Of a DNA stretch of 64,000 nt, positions 1 to 11,654 are shown piece after piece. The stretch lies in NCBI GenBank assembly GCA_964058845.1, contig CAXKVR010000031.1, forward strand, positions 434,001-498,000, read 5' to 3'. Below the pieces are notes generated by a model that made no database searches, was not told the DNA's origin, and saw only the letters and a program-made list of their open reading frames with translations. Every line of letters begins with the position of its first letter. Positions within the stretch are counted from its first letter, which is position 1. Origin of the DNA: Carex sylvatica. Its lineage: Eukaryota > Streptophyta > Magnoliopsida > Poales > Cyperaceae. The translations under genes were made by a program, and so were the position numbers.

Positions 1-434
1 ATCAATGAATTTTGCAGCTATTTCATTGATATAAGATTGGCATAGAAAGGTTAAAACTTTTTTTTTTTTTTTTTGATACAGTGGACAGTCTTTTCTTGTA
101 ATTTAACCTGCCTGGCTCCTTGAGTTCACTTAGTTGTTTTAGTTTTGTATGCAAGTTAAATGGATAGAGTTACCTCAAAGAAAATTGCAAAATGTAAAAG
201 AAAAAAAAAAAAAAGACAGTCAAAACAATTTCAACAGATTTAAGTGTAGTTACATACGTAAAGCTCATTTCAGTATTTCAAAATCTATCAATCATATTTG
301 TTCTTTTAGTTTTGATAACTGAGTATGCCTTTAGTAGCTCATTTCAGTATTTCAAAATCATCTATTGTTCATATATTTGTTCTTCAGTTTGTTAACAGTT
401 TCTCTTTTGTTATAAATTTTGTAGAAATCTAGAA
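1..434 (+). promoter_or_regulatory. 5' flank of the GH3 gene
   Basis: This non-coding AT-rich stretch holds the 5' flank and probably the 5' UTR of the glucosidase gene. It contains a T-run at 60-74 and an A-run near 200-214. A 24-bp direct repeat occurs at 262-285 and 336-359, and each copy is followed by a similar TTTGTTCTT tail, so this is a local duplication of about 74 bp. A GTAG just before 426 could be a splice acceptor of a 5' UTR intron. I cannot place the transcription start. Confidence 0.4.
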
Positions 435-3400
435 ATGAACATCTCTCGGATTTGTTTATTCCTCTTATTATGTTGGGCTACGATTGGAGAAGCTGAGTAT
501 ATGAGATACAAAGATGCAAATCAAACCACAAATGCGAGAATTGAAGATCTGCTAAAGAGAATGACTTTGGCTGAAAAGATAGGCCAAATGACACAAATCG
601 AGCGCGAGGTGGCATCTGCTGATGTCATGAAAAATTACTTCATAGGTACCATTGGTCTAATTTATTTTCTTTTTTTTTAAATGTTCGAATTAATGGAGAA
701 GGCTCCAAGGGTGGAGCCAGAAAACTGAAATTTTGGGGGTGGGGGTGTGTGCGACCAAATAAGCTAGTCCAGTTTGATTTTAATTTTATGAGGGGGCCAA
801 AGAGCATTTTTACTAGGGTCTGACAGGACAAAGAGAATTTCTCTCAATTTATAAGGGGAGCTCTGCCTTTGGAGGTTCAGAAGTCCTGTATTGTCAACCT
901 TATTTTCCAATTTAATATTTCATAGCTGTCTAATTATATGTATGTATGTGTGTGTAAACTGTAACGGTCCATAAAGTGTTGAAGCATACATGTTCTGCCA
1001 TGTTAATAATCATTGAGTAGTCCTACGAGTATGTTTGTATTGGCAGATACTGGTGAGGGGTACAAAAAGAAAATAAAAACAATCAGCATGCGTCAATAAA
1101 GCCAACCTGACCCTAACTTATTTTTTCCTATGTTTCTTGGCTCTAATCGACCTAATATTTCCAAAAATGGATCGAAACTGCTAAATTTGAAGTATTGATT
1201 GATTATGAGTATGTTCTATTTTTTATATCACTGCATAGTGATAGATTGAGAGATGTCAGTTAATATTAGAGTGTAACATTTTTATGTGAACAAGGAGTTG
1301 TAAGTCACCACAAACAGTTCAGGGTCAGTCCTGAACGCAACCTGAAAGCTGGTCAAGAAACTTGACACAAATCTACCCACTTAAGTGTTTACGGTTTAAT
1401 GAGATTGAGTCCACAATTGCCAGGTCTCTGGTCCCTACCAGATTGACATGTGTCATGAGAACCCATCCCACAAGAATTATTTTCATGTTTGATACCCTAT
1501 CAGGAACGTACTAATGGTTTCATCCTTCCATTGGTATAGGTAGCGTATTGAGTGGTGGTGGTAGTGTGCCAGCCCCTCAGGCATCAGCTGAAGATTGGGT
1601 CAAAATGGTCAATGAATTTCAGAAAGGGGCTTTGTCAACTCGGCTTGGAATACCAATGATTTATGGTATTGATGCTGTTCATGGAAACAACAATGTCTAT
1701 AAGGCCACCATATTTCCCCATAATGTCGGGCTTGGTGCCACCAGGCAAGTCCTTTTTATTACGGGTATTTATGAACATGCCTCCAATGTAATTTTCTCAC
1801 CATATATTTGGTTTTTCATTAAGAGCTTGTCCAGCAATGAGGCGGTATAGTGGATAATGGAGGTTAGATTAGAGCAATAGGCTTTTATTACGGACTATTC
1901 CAATTGCTTTTAGCAAGCATGGAATAACGGAAGATTGATTTTTGGTGCAAATATTTGGTGCCACAACTCCCAGCTCTTCCTCTATGCCCTTGCTCACCAA
2001 ACAAGTCCTTAGGATTTTGCTTAGTAATATATAGATGCTTTATTTTGCTAACATAGCAGTTGAGATTGATTTTTCTAACTATAAAAAGCTTATAGGGATC
2101 CCGAACTTGTTAAGAAAATAGGTGTGGCAACGGCACTTGAAGTAAGAGCAACCGGCATCCAATATGCCTTTGCACCTTGTATTGCAGTAAGCCCTGGTGC
2201 ACTAATATTAATGCAATTTGAATAATTGCAAAAGTTTGTAATTGTAATAATATGATAGGAGACCTTTCTGGTGCTGTATTGCAGGTTTGTAGAGACCCAA
2301 GGTGGGGCAGGTGCTATGAGAGCTATAGTGAAAACCATACAATTGTTCAACAAATGACTGACATAATTTTAGGCCTTCAAGGAGATTTACCTGTCAACTT
2401 CAGCAAGGGTGCACCTTATGTTGGTGGGAAGTAAGGTTTCTTAGTTTCTATGTGCGATCTCATCTAACTTTAAATGCATGTGGCCTCTTGATGTTTGATA
2501 TTTCTCTTTAAACCCCTTCAAATCAAAAGTCTAATTCAGTTTTATTTTGAATATTTTATATTTTTCTAACTCTTTTGTGTTTAATCAACCAGTTTTTTTA
2601 AAAGGTTTAACGGATAGACTAGCACGGTTTGATCATTTTAAAGTGTGTTTCTAGTGCTCATCCAAGATATCACTTACATCTGATTTTATTGTACGTCCTG
2701 CAATATAGCTGTCCACTCTCTTTTTTAAATCCAAATAGCTGTCTATATTCAAAGGGTAAGAGAAAGTCATTTCTAACACTAGTATTAATTTGAGTAATTT
2801 TTTTTTATCTAGAATTTTTTTTATTGCGATTGATAAGCTGCACTTTTATTCTCTCATTAATAAACTAAATTGACCAAAATATCCTTTTATGAATAAAAAA
2901 GAAAAAAATTTAAATCTCTCATATTTAAACCTTTTTATAGGATGTATATTACAATTGGATGTACACGAATGTTGGATGCGCACTAGAAAAATCCTATTTT
3001 AAATTCTTAACGTCTTTAATGAAATCATTCATCCAACTTGATGAAAAAGAGATTTGACAAAGGAAAAAGAATGAACTTCTTTGGTCACTGGATTTGGGGA
3101 ATGCTGTAGACACCTGTCAGTTAGTAACCATTACTATTCAATTTTTTTGCTTAAGATAATCTTTAATTGTAATCTTTTGTACTTCTATAAAATTTATCAT
3201 CTAAATACCAAGAAGTTGCAGTAATTAGTAAATTGGCTCATCAATGGCAGTAGTTGATTCTGTAATTTTGATTGAAAGGGACAAAGTGGCGGCATGTGCA
3301 AAGCATTACGTAGGAGATGGTGGGACCCACAACGGTATCAATGAAAACAACACAATAATTGATTTACATGGGCTAATGAGCATTCATATGCCGGCTTACT

Positions 3401-6400
3401 ACAATTCAGTTCTCAAAGGTGTCTCGACTGTGATGGTGTCATATTCTAGCTGGAATGGGGTCAAGATGCATGCGAATTATGATATGGTCACTCAGTACCT
3501 CAAGAACAAACTTCGTTTTAGGGTGGGTTCTGTTTACTTTGAAGTTCTGAACAATTAATCATTGTAGCCATCTTTGTCCTCGCTATCATTTTCCAAAAAA
3601 AAAAATTGTAATTACATATTGTAAACAAAGTGTGATAATGTGCTTGTCAGTTCAGTGTCGCTTTACTGCAATTACTGGTTTGGCATTTGGCAACTCATTT
3701 TGGCTCATTTTCAGTATATTGGATTTCTTGGGTTATAATTGAGAGGCAAATTGGGTTCAACTTTAGCAACCTTTTGGTTTCTTTTATACTTAATTGCACA
3801 CCTGGTGGTTCTGACCAACTGGGAGGAAGTAAGGGTTTGCAAACCTTGTAACTGTCGGTAATTGAGGCTCAACTCATTTTTGGTGGAATTTTGAATTCGG
3901 GCGTCCAGTTATATCACCAGGCCAAAATGCTGGTATCTACCAGAAAATGTTTCAGTATACATCATTAAAATTTTTGTAAATTATTTTGTAATTTTCAAAT
4001 GTTGTAGGGATTTGTGATATCAGACTGGCAAGGAATAGATAGAATTACTTCTCCAGCTGGATCGAACTATACTTACTCCGTGCAGGCTGGAGTGAATGCT
4101 GGTATTGACATGGTACATAAAGCAATTTAGTATGCTTATTGATTAGCATAGTCACCTTTGAAATGTGTTTTTGTTTAGGAAATCTTGAAGCCATAAAAAA
4201 TCTGTACCTAAGAGTTTATTTTTTTCACAGTAGGATGGGTATAAAAAAGATTAAATGTGTGCGTCTACTGCTGATAAGCAAACTTGGTTTTATCTTCGTA
4301 CTTGTGCTCATCTCTGAAGAATCTGTTCCTTAATAATACATTAATTTGAATAATTGAAAATGACACAGGTGATGGTGCCATACAACTATACAGTGTTCAT
4401 TGATGATCTGACATCTCTTGTCAACAAAAGTGCAGTCTCCATGAGCCGAATTGATGATGCTGTGAGAAGAATCTTACGTGTCAAATTTACCATGGGTCTT
4501 TTTGAAAATCCTTTGGCTGACCTTACTTATTCTGATCAGCTTGGAAAAAAGGTACTCTACTGAAGTAAAATTGTCGGTGACATAGAGTAAAATTAAAATA
4601 AAATAATTTTTGTTTGAACAACTGATGTATTACTATTATTATTAAAGAAATTGAGCATGTAGTTCTAATTATTTTGCACATTTCATCCAGTATTTTCAAG
4701 TGTACAAGCAGATCCAAATAGTCAGGGAGTTTAAATCTGGGAATAAAGTATTACCAACTTGTGCAAATTCATGTGTCAGCATTGAAACTTGTTACTTGAT
4801 TTTAGTTCAGATTGAGCTCAAAACAAGAAGGATTGTAAAGGGACAAATTCCAATCAAGAAATCATGAAAGATTGGGATCATAGTTGCAACCATGAAAGAG
4901 TTGTCATACTAATTGTCTTTAAATGGAACAGGAACACAGAGAATTGGCACAGGAAGCTGTGAGAAAATCACTAGTGTTGTTAAAAAATGGAAACTCTTCT
5001 AACAAACCATTTCTGCCGTTGCCTAAGAAAGCCACAAAGATACTTGTAGCCGGGACCCATGCTGACAACCTGGGTTATCAATGTGGTGGTTGGACAATTC
5101 AGTGGCAAGGAGATAGTGGTGATATCACAGTTGGTAAGTGTTGAGATATTTGTATCTTTATTGTTTATTGTATTAGAATAGTTTTGGGGGTCTATCGATA
5201 AATAGGTCATTATGGAATAGTCTAGGGGGTTATTTGTAAGAGTGCTTTGTAAGGCTCTATATAAGCCCAAATCATTAATGAATAAAGCAACTTTTTTGGC
5301 TGAAATCTTTATGGTATCAGAGCCTAGACCCTAGCCGTCACTGTAGCACTGCGCCCTGTAGCATCCGTGTTACTGTAGCATCTCTCTCTCTCCGACCGGT
5401 TTCCCTTCTCTTCTCTCTAACCGCTTCTTTCTCTTCTCTAGGCCGGCCACCACCTAGGCTTGTTTATTTGATTGAGGTCGGCCGGCGTGGGGGGCCTATA
5501 CCCCACGATACCTGCAGGAGGGATTGATCGGGTTTGGATCTCGATCTTTGATGAGTGGGTAAATCAAGATCGGATCAAGTAAAAGAAGTGAGGGAGAGAT
5601 GAGTAAGATCTAGACCTTGAGGGTGCAAGATCGGGTCTAAGAAAGGAAGAAGGATTGGGACTTAGATTGGTGTGGGAGGATCAGACTTGAGTCGGATCAA
5701 TGGCAGAGGAGGCAGTCTCAGCCATGATAAAGGAGGAGAGCAGGATTAGGCTCCAGGCTGGTGCAAGTGGACTTCTAGGGGTGAAGTCAGCACTAGCGGT
5801 CTTCAACTCAGGTAACACAGGGTTCAAAGGAGAGACTGGGGAGTGCTATAACTGTAGTGAGGTAGGTCACCTGAAGCAGACTTGTCTTAAGCCACCCAAG
5901 GGGAGAGATTCAGGTGGAAGGGGACAGTCTGGAGGTTAGGGTTGTGGCCGTGAAGGTCGAAGAGGTGGAAGAGGAGGCTACCAGGCAAATCTGATGGTAG
6001 CAGGGGAAGAGAAAAAGACTGATATGGAGTTTTCTGAGGAAGATCTCATAATTGTTAAAGCGGTCTCACAGATACTCCGAAGAAGACAGAAAGGAGCAAG
6101 TGAGGGGAAGAGCGCTTGTGATACACTTGCTCTTGCCTCTATACCCACTATTAGATCATCAGATTGGATAGTAGACTCTGGTGCAACTCGCCATGTGACT
6201 GGTGCTGTTGGGGAGTTTTCTTCTTATACTCACCTAGCAGTCTCAGAGAGCATTCAAACAGCTGACGGTACGTCCCAGCCCGTAGTTGGTAAGGGTACTG
6301 TGAGATGTACCGATTTAGTGACTCTGACTAATGTGTTACATATTCCTTCCTTTCCCGTAAACCTGGTGTCCATTAGTGCTATTATTCGTGAGCAGAAATG

Positions 6401-9400
6401 TATCGTGACCTTTGATATTCCGAAGATGGTCTTTCAGGAGAAGGGGACAGGTCGGATACTTGGAACTGGCACATGGCGTGATGGGTTGTGGTACATGGAT
6501 ATAAAAGGGATGGACGCAGCGCTGGCATCTGTGGTCGATAGAGTGGGGGCAGGAGGATCTGGGGTGAGTGTGGAGGATGAGTTGCTTCTAATTCATCAGC
6601 GGATGGGGCACTCTTTCTTCAGTCTACTGGAACGTTTGTATCGATCAAAGTATGAGAAAGCTGATAAACAGAAACTTGTGTGTGATGGATGTGAATTTGG
6701 AAAGCATACAAGGAGTTCGTATGTAAGCTCAGGAAGTAGGAGTTCTCATGCCTTTGATTTAGTACACTCAGATGTATGGGGGCCTTGCTCAACAACTTCG
6801 ATGAATGGGTATAGATTTTTTGTGACTTTCATCGATTGTTATTCTCGTGTCACATGGTTGTACTTGATGAAGAACAAGAATAATGTACTTGCTTGCTTCA
6901 AGAATTTTCATAAGGCGGCTCAGACTCAGCATGGTGCTGTGGTGAAGGCACTGAGATCCGATAATGGGACCAAATATACAAATAAGACATTCGAGGAGTA
7001 TTTGTCAGTTCATGGGATACATCATCAGACCACGTGCCCTTACACACCAGCACAAAATGGAGTGGCAGAGAGGAAGAATAGACATTTGTTGGAGGTAGCC
7101 AGGTGCATGATGATCTCCATGAATGTTCCGAAATATTTGTGGGGACAAGCAGTCATGACAGCAGCACAATTGATCAACAGAATGCCATCTAGAGTGTTGG
7201 AGTGGCAGACTCCGTGTGTGATGTTGAAAGGAGATAATGGCGGCATTCTTCCTCCAAAGGTATTTGGTTGTGTGTGTTTTGTGAAAGACAACGGACCAAC
7301 AGTGGGAAAGTTAGATCCCAGAGCGGTGAAATGCATCTTTGTGGGTTACTCTGGTACTCAAAAGGGATATGTTTGTTGGAGCTCAGTAGAGAGGCGATTA
7401 TTTGTCAGTATGGATGTGATATTTCGAGAGAGTGAGCCATACTATCCCTTGAGAGTGTCACCCTTTGGTGATTCGCCCGATACTGGCAGTATGAGGTGAG
7501 AGGGAGAGAGTAGTGATGGTGAGAGGTTGATACATGTGGAGATGATGCCTTGCCCTGTTTTGAGGGAAGAATCGGCTGAGGAGCCAGGACAATTGGCTGA
7601 GATGTCGAGACGATCGGCTGAGGAGTCGGAGCCAGGACAACCAGTTGAGGTACCAGGACGATCGGCTGAGGAGTCGGAGCCAGGACAACCAGTTGAGGTG
7701 CCAGGACGATCGGCTGAGGTGCCAGGACAATCGGCTAAGGAGCCGGAAAATGAGGAAGCTGAACCCGAGGGTGGTGGGACTCAGACTCAGGGGGAGCTGG
7801 GAGTGTATGAAGGAGAAGGACGCAGAATGAGAGAACAGTGCCTGCAGTGACACTCGTGCCAGCGAGGCCCTTGTCCCGACCTAACTCGACTCGTGGAACA
7901 CCTAGCTCAGATTTAGAGTATTCAGGTGATATGATTCCTTTTGATTCTCCTCCCACTCCTATGTCATTAAGACGGACCCCTCGGTCCAATGCGGGACATC
8001 CTCCTGATCGCTATGGTTTTTCACATGACATTGCCCAGTTTATCTCATACTCTAGCTTATCACCAGCACATGGAGCATTCATTGCATCGTTGGACTCTGT
8101 TACTTTACCCAAGTGTTGGCAGGTTGCTAAGGAGGATCCAAAGTGGAAAGCTGCCATGCTAGAAGAACTTAGGGCCCTTGATAAGAACAAAACACGGGAG
8201 TTTGTATCACTACCACCTGGCAAGAAGGCCGTTGGATGCAAATGGGTCTTCACAGTGAAGCAGAGCCCAGAAGGGAAAGTTGAGCGGTATAAGGCACGGT
8301 TGGTGGCCAAAGGGTACAGCCAGACATATGGCATCGACTATGATGAGACATTTGCACCAGTGGCAAAGATGAGCACAGTGAGGACATTGGTTTCCTTAGC
8401 CGTGAATGGTGGGTGGAAGCTATACCAACTCGATGTGAAGAATGCGTTTCTTCATGGAGACTTGTTGGAGGAGGTATATACATGGAGATACCACCAGGTT
8501 TCGGCACAAAACAAACCGCAGGCAAGGTGTGCAGGCTTAGAAAGTCACTCTATGGGTTGAAGCAGTCTCTTCGAGCTTGATTTGACAGGTTCAGAAAAGC
8601 AATGGTAGGCATGGGATATCAACAGATCAATGCCGACCACACGGTGTTCTACCGACAACATGGGGGTCATACAACGATGCTTGCTGTGTATGTCGATGAC
8701 ATGATTGTTACCGGCGACGATGAAAAGGAGATTGCTCAGTTAAAGGTGCGATTGGGTAAAGAATTTGAGGTGAAAGACCTCGGAAAGCTCAAATACTTTC
8801 TTGGGATTGAGGTTGCTCGCGGAGCAGAGGGGATTCTCCTATCCCAAAGGAAGTATGTGCTGGACTTGCTGAATGAGACAGACATGCTGGGATGCAAGCC
8901 TGCAGTTGCTCCTATCGATCAAAAGACCAGGTTGGGTGCAGAGGCAAGAGAGCCAGTAGATCGAGAGAGGTACCAGAGGTTGGTAGGCCGTCTGATCTAT
9001 CTGAGTCACACTCGTCCTGACATCTCATTTGCAGTTAGCGTGGTGAGCCGCTATATGCATGACCCGAGAGAGGGTCATATGAACGCAGTGTATCAGATTC
9101 TGAGGTATCTGAAGAGTGCACCAGGGAAGGGGTTGATCTTCCGGAAGAACGGTTATATGAGCATTGAGGGCTATTGTGACTCTGACTGGGCTAGCTGTGC
9201 TGATGATAGGAGATCCACATATACTGCATGTTTGTAGGGGGCAACTTGGTTTCTTGGAAGAGTAAGAAGCAGCCGGTAGTTGCAAGGTCGACTGCAGAGG
9301 CAGAGTACAGGGCCATGGCCTTAGCAGTTGCCGAAATGTTGTGGTTGAGAGCTCTGTTGGTAGAGCTCAAGGTGGACCAAGGAGCTCAGATGAAGTTGTG

Positions 9401-10720
9401 GTGCGACAGCAAGTCAGCAATCAGCATTGCCAACAACTCGGTGCAGCACGACAGGACCAAACACGTGGAGATTGATTGATTCTTCATCAAAGAAAAGCTA
9501 AACAATGGACTACTGGAGCTAAGTCATGTTGCTACTGGAGAGCAAGTGGCGGACTGTCTCACCAAGGGACTTAGCTCATTAGACCTAGCTAGAATTTGTG
9601 ACAAGATGGACTTATTGGATATATTTTGTCCATTTTGAGGGAGAGTGTTGAGATATTTGTATCTTTATTGTTTATTGTATTATAATAGTTTTGGGGGTCT
9701 ATCGATAAATAGGTCATTATGGAATAGTCTAGGGGTTATTTGTAAGAGTGCTTTGTAAGGCTCTATATAAGCCCAAATCATTAATCAATAAAGCAACTTT
9801 TTTGGCTGAAATCTTTAGTAAGTTCTGCTAATTAATTTATATTACTCTTAGCTCAGATAATTTTCATTAAATGACCATTTAGTTTGAGGAAAATTTGATT
9901 TTTGCCCCTCAAGTATTGCATTTGGTCCAATCAAGCCCTTGAATTTTCGGAGTAGTTGAACCATGGAAAAGTTCAAGAGCTTGAGAAAGGGGAGGTAGCA
10001 CAATTGGCTAGGAAAAAGTCTTAGAGTTGTTGTATCCAAAGATCGAGAGTTTGATTCCCCTCACGACTTCGCAGCTTCTGCGAAGGTTTTCAAAAAAAAA
10101 AAAAGCTCAAGAGCTTGTTTGAATATAAGAAAAGGCTAAGGGACTAAACTGAACCAAATGCAATAGTTGAAAGGGCCAAAACAAATTTCATGAATCCAAT
10201 GTCATAGTGCTTATTCTCTTTGCATGTAGGGACTACAATCCTAAGTGCCATAAAGTCAACTGTGGATCCCTCAACTAGTGTGGTTTACTCTGACAACCCT
10301 GACTTAACCCTCATGAAAGAAAATAATTTTGCATATGCCATCGTAGTAGTTGGTGAGCCGCCATACACCGAGACGGCTGGAGACAACCTGAACAACCTCA
10401 CAATCCTTGACCCTGGGCCTGTCACAATTGAGACTGTTTGTGGCAAGGTTAAGTGTGTGGTCATTGTTGTGTCAGGTCGACCTATTGTATTGGAGCCTTA
10501 TGTTCCATTAATGGAGGCCCTTGTGGCAGCATGGTTGCCTGGGACTGAAGGTCAGGGAGTCGCTGATGTGCTTTTCGGGGATTATGGGTTCACAGGTCGA
10601 TTGCCAAGGACATGGTTTAAGAGGGTCGAACAGTTGCCCATGAATATTGGGGACCCACATTATGACCCATTGTTCGCATTTGACTTTGGGTTGACCACCA
10701 AGCAGGGGCAAGCTGGGTAA
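435..10720 (+). CDS. GH3 family beta-D-glucan exohydrolase / beta-glucosidase (9 exons, 625 aa)
   Basis: This is a secreted glycoside hydrolase family 3 enzyme, expected to release glucose from cell-wall beta-glucans in the apoplast. Coding exons are 435-645, 1540-1744, 2096-2186, 2285-2430, 3279-3522, 4008-4112, 4369-4551, 4932-5133 and 10230-10720. They total 1878 nt and stay in frame at every junction. The first 20 or so residues form a hydrophobic signal peptide ([13 protein letters not shown]). Recognisable GH3 blocks are the N-terminal barrel ([31 protein letters not shown]), the nucleophile motif GFVISDW (Asp about residue 305), and the C-terminal domain with GEPPYTE (acid/base Glu, residue 505 or 510). 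The length fits plant exohydrolases (about 620-660 aa). Intron 2 is GC-AG. Intron 8 is 5.1 kb because of a Copia insertion and a SINE. No coding lesion is seen, so the gene could work if the long intron is spliced. Confidence 0.93.
1745..2095 (+). other. GC-AG intron 2 of the GH3 gene
   Basis: The reading frame requires exon 2 to end at 1744 (ACCAG) and exon 3 to start at 2096, which joins Arg-Asp-Pro-Glu. The donor is then GCAAGT instead of GTAAGT, and the acceptor is TATAG. GC-AG introns are a known minor class, and the flanking AG|GCAAGT matches their strong consensus. Confidence 0.8.
5134..5138 (+). repeat. Target-site duplication (left) of the Copia element, also the splice donor
   Basis: GTAAG at 5134-5138 is both the first five bases of intron 8 and the left copy of the 5-bp target duplication. 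The right copy is at 9818-9822, directly after the 3' LTR. Confidence 0.9.
5139..5311 (+). repeat. Copia 5' LTR (173 bp)
   Basis: It begins TGTTGAGATA and ends GAAATCTTTA, with an A where the usual terminal CA would stand. A TATA box (TATATAA) sits at 5258-5264. The matching 3' copy is at 9646-9817. Confidence 0.93.
5312..5324 (+). other. Copia primer-binding site (initiator tRNA-Met type)
   Basis: TGGTATCAGAGCC directly follows the 5' LTR. It is the usual plant Copia PBS, complementary to the 3' end of initiator methionine tRNA. Confidence 0.9.
5700..7499 (+). pseudogene. Copia gag remnant, protease and integrase (broken)
   Basis: The first open stretch (5700-5939) holds only the end of Gag with a CX2CX4HX4C zinc knuckle ([14 protein letters not shown]). 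The larger N-terminal Gag domain usual in Copia is absent. A TAG at 5937-5939 interrupts the frame, which then continues in the same phase. The second stretch (5994-7499) carries the aspartic protease motif [10 protein letters not shown], the GAG-pre-integrase zinc region ([16 protein letters not shown]) and the integrase core with Asp in HSDVWG, Asp in RSDNGT and Glu in VAERKN. It ends at a TGA (7497-7499), after which the frame again stays open. These lesions make the copy non-functional. Confidence 0.9.
7500..9638 (+). pseudogene. Copia reverse transcriptase and RNase H (broken)
   Basis: After a Pro/Glu-rich linker, the frame shifts near 7830-7850 into the RVT_2 domain ([28 protein letters not shown]). 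Around 8475-8482 two extra bases shift the frame again. A TGA at 8578-8580 stands where the family usually has Trp before FDRF. The catalytic block [11 protein letters not shown] follows (about 8689-8721), then RNase H, with another frame break near 9225 and a TGA at 9477-9479 before the C-terminal part, which ends at 9638. At least two of the stops can be explained by single C-to-T or G-to-A transitions. The region cannot give an intact product. Confidence 0.88.
7614..7709 (+). repeat. 48-bp tandem repeat in the Copia integrase-RT linker
   Basis: Two nearly identical 48-bp units (7614-7661 and 7662-7709) are followed by a partial third. They encode Pro/Glu/Ser-rich units beginning [15 protein letters not shown]. 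The period keeps frame. This is an expansion in a linker with little constraint. Confidence 0.85.
9646..9817 (+). repeat. Copia 3' LTR (172 bp)
   Basis: It is nearly identical to 5139-5311. A purine tract GAGGGAGAG (9637-9645) directly precedes it, and the right target duplication GTAAG (9818-9822) follows it. Confidence 0.93.
9984..10106 (+). mobile_element. tRNA-derived SINE in GH3 intron 8
   Basis: This unit of about 120 bp has tRNA-like promoter boxes: an A-box-like GGTAGCACAATTGGC near 9992 and a B-box-like GAGAGTTTGATTCCC near 10046. It ends in an A-run. Eleven-bp direct repeats TCAAGAGCTTG flank it at 9973-9983 and 10107-10117, as expected of L1-type retroposition. It is not a tRNA gene, because no cloverleaf with a proper acceptor stem is evident. 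Confidence 0.75.
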
Positions 10721-11654
10721 AACTATGTTTTTTTCCATTCTTGTCTTTATTAATTTACTTAATGTGCTTTGCAATTTTTTGTTGGGTTAATTTTCAATAC
10801 AAAGGAGTCTCGATAGTCGTGCATTTGCATGTACAAGTTTACAAGTAATTCCTGAAAGGTAAAATTATCCATCTCCAGCATTTTTATAGGTACATATGCA
10901 AATAACAGTTATGTGTGGCCATGCTACAAACAACATTGAAGTCCTGAACATCACATCATCCTATTTGAACCGAATACAATATCTCTTATTTTTTTTACTT
11001 TTTTTTCTTTTGAAAAGCATCAATTTCATTATCTTGTAATTTTGATTTTCCTCAGGTATTCTGCTGTAAATGGTGCTCACAGAAAGGTCATTGATAGAAC
11101 ATTTTTCCTAGTCCTCGGCTTGGTTGTGGTTTCAGTTCTATGATCAGAGGACTTATTGTTTTGCAACTTAGGATAGTTTTCTTGTTTAGAAAGAGTACTA
11201 TATATATGCCACAATTGACAAGGGTAAAACAGGAGGTTATATCCAGGTCTTTGGATTTTGTTGTTAATTGGTACTTTAGCATTAATTATTTTAGTTCAAA
11301 TTACAAGTGTTGTTGTTTGTTTTAGTTCAAATTACCTTTTCTATTTTGGTTGTCCAACCAGTGTTTGAAAGATATTAATTTGAGATGATCTGTTAACGTT
11401 ATAAAATCAATCTTGGATTTATGTGAATTAGCTCACTATTGGTTGAGTTGGCTCAATCTTGATCAAAATATGAAATGAAGTTTAATTTGTATGAATTGTG
11501 GCTGCTGTGATTACTGCAACTTAGTGAAAGTTACATGGATAAGTGGGCTTGTCTGGTCCGATAATAACGGGCCGGGCGGCCTGTTAATTCTTATCCTTCT
11601 CTCATCTCCTCCCAAGGAATGAAATAAGGTCCTTCGGCTCCATCTTCGGACAAA
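10721..11654 (+). other. 3' UTR of the GH3 gene and 5' flank of the DnaJ-type gene
   Basis: No coding region is seen. The first part should hold the glucosidase 3' UTR. No single polyadenylation signal stands out in this AT-rich DNA. The last 100 bp turn GC-rich (GGGCCGGGCGGCC near 11569) and pyrimidine-rich, which suits a promoter or 5' UTR for the gene starting at 11655. Confidence 0.4.

Larger units (their letters stand above)
5139..9817 (+). mobile_element. Ty1/Copia LTR retrotransposon in GH3 intron 8
   Basis: This is a complete LTR-to-LTR element of 4679 bp in the same orientation as the host gene. It has 5' LTR 5139-5311, a PBS, a gag remnant, protease, integrase, reverse transcriptase and RNase H in Copia order, a polypurine tract and 3' LTR 9646-9817. 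A 5-bp target duplication GTAAG flanks it. By eye the LTRs differ by two substitutions and one G-run indel over about 173 bp, so insertion looks recent. The coding region nevertheless has several in-frame stops and frameshifts, so this copy is not autonomous. Confidence 0.95.

Noticed and set aside
9984..10106. A functional tRNA gene
   Set aside because: Promoter boxes are present, but no cloverleaf or anticodon arm is evident, and the A-tail with flanking duplications fits a SINE.
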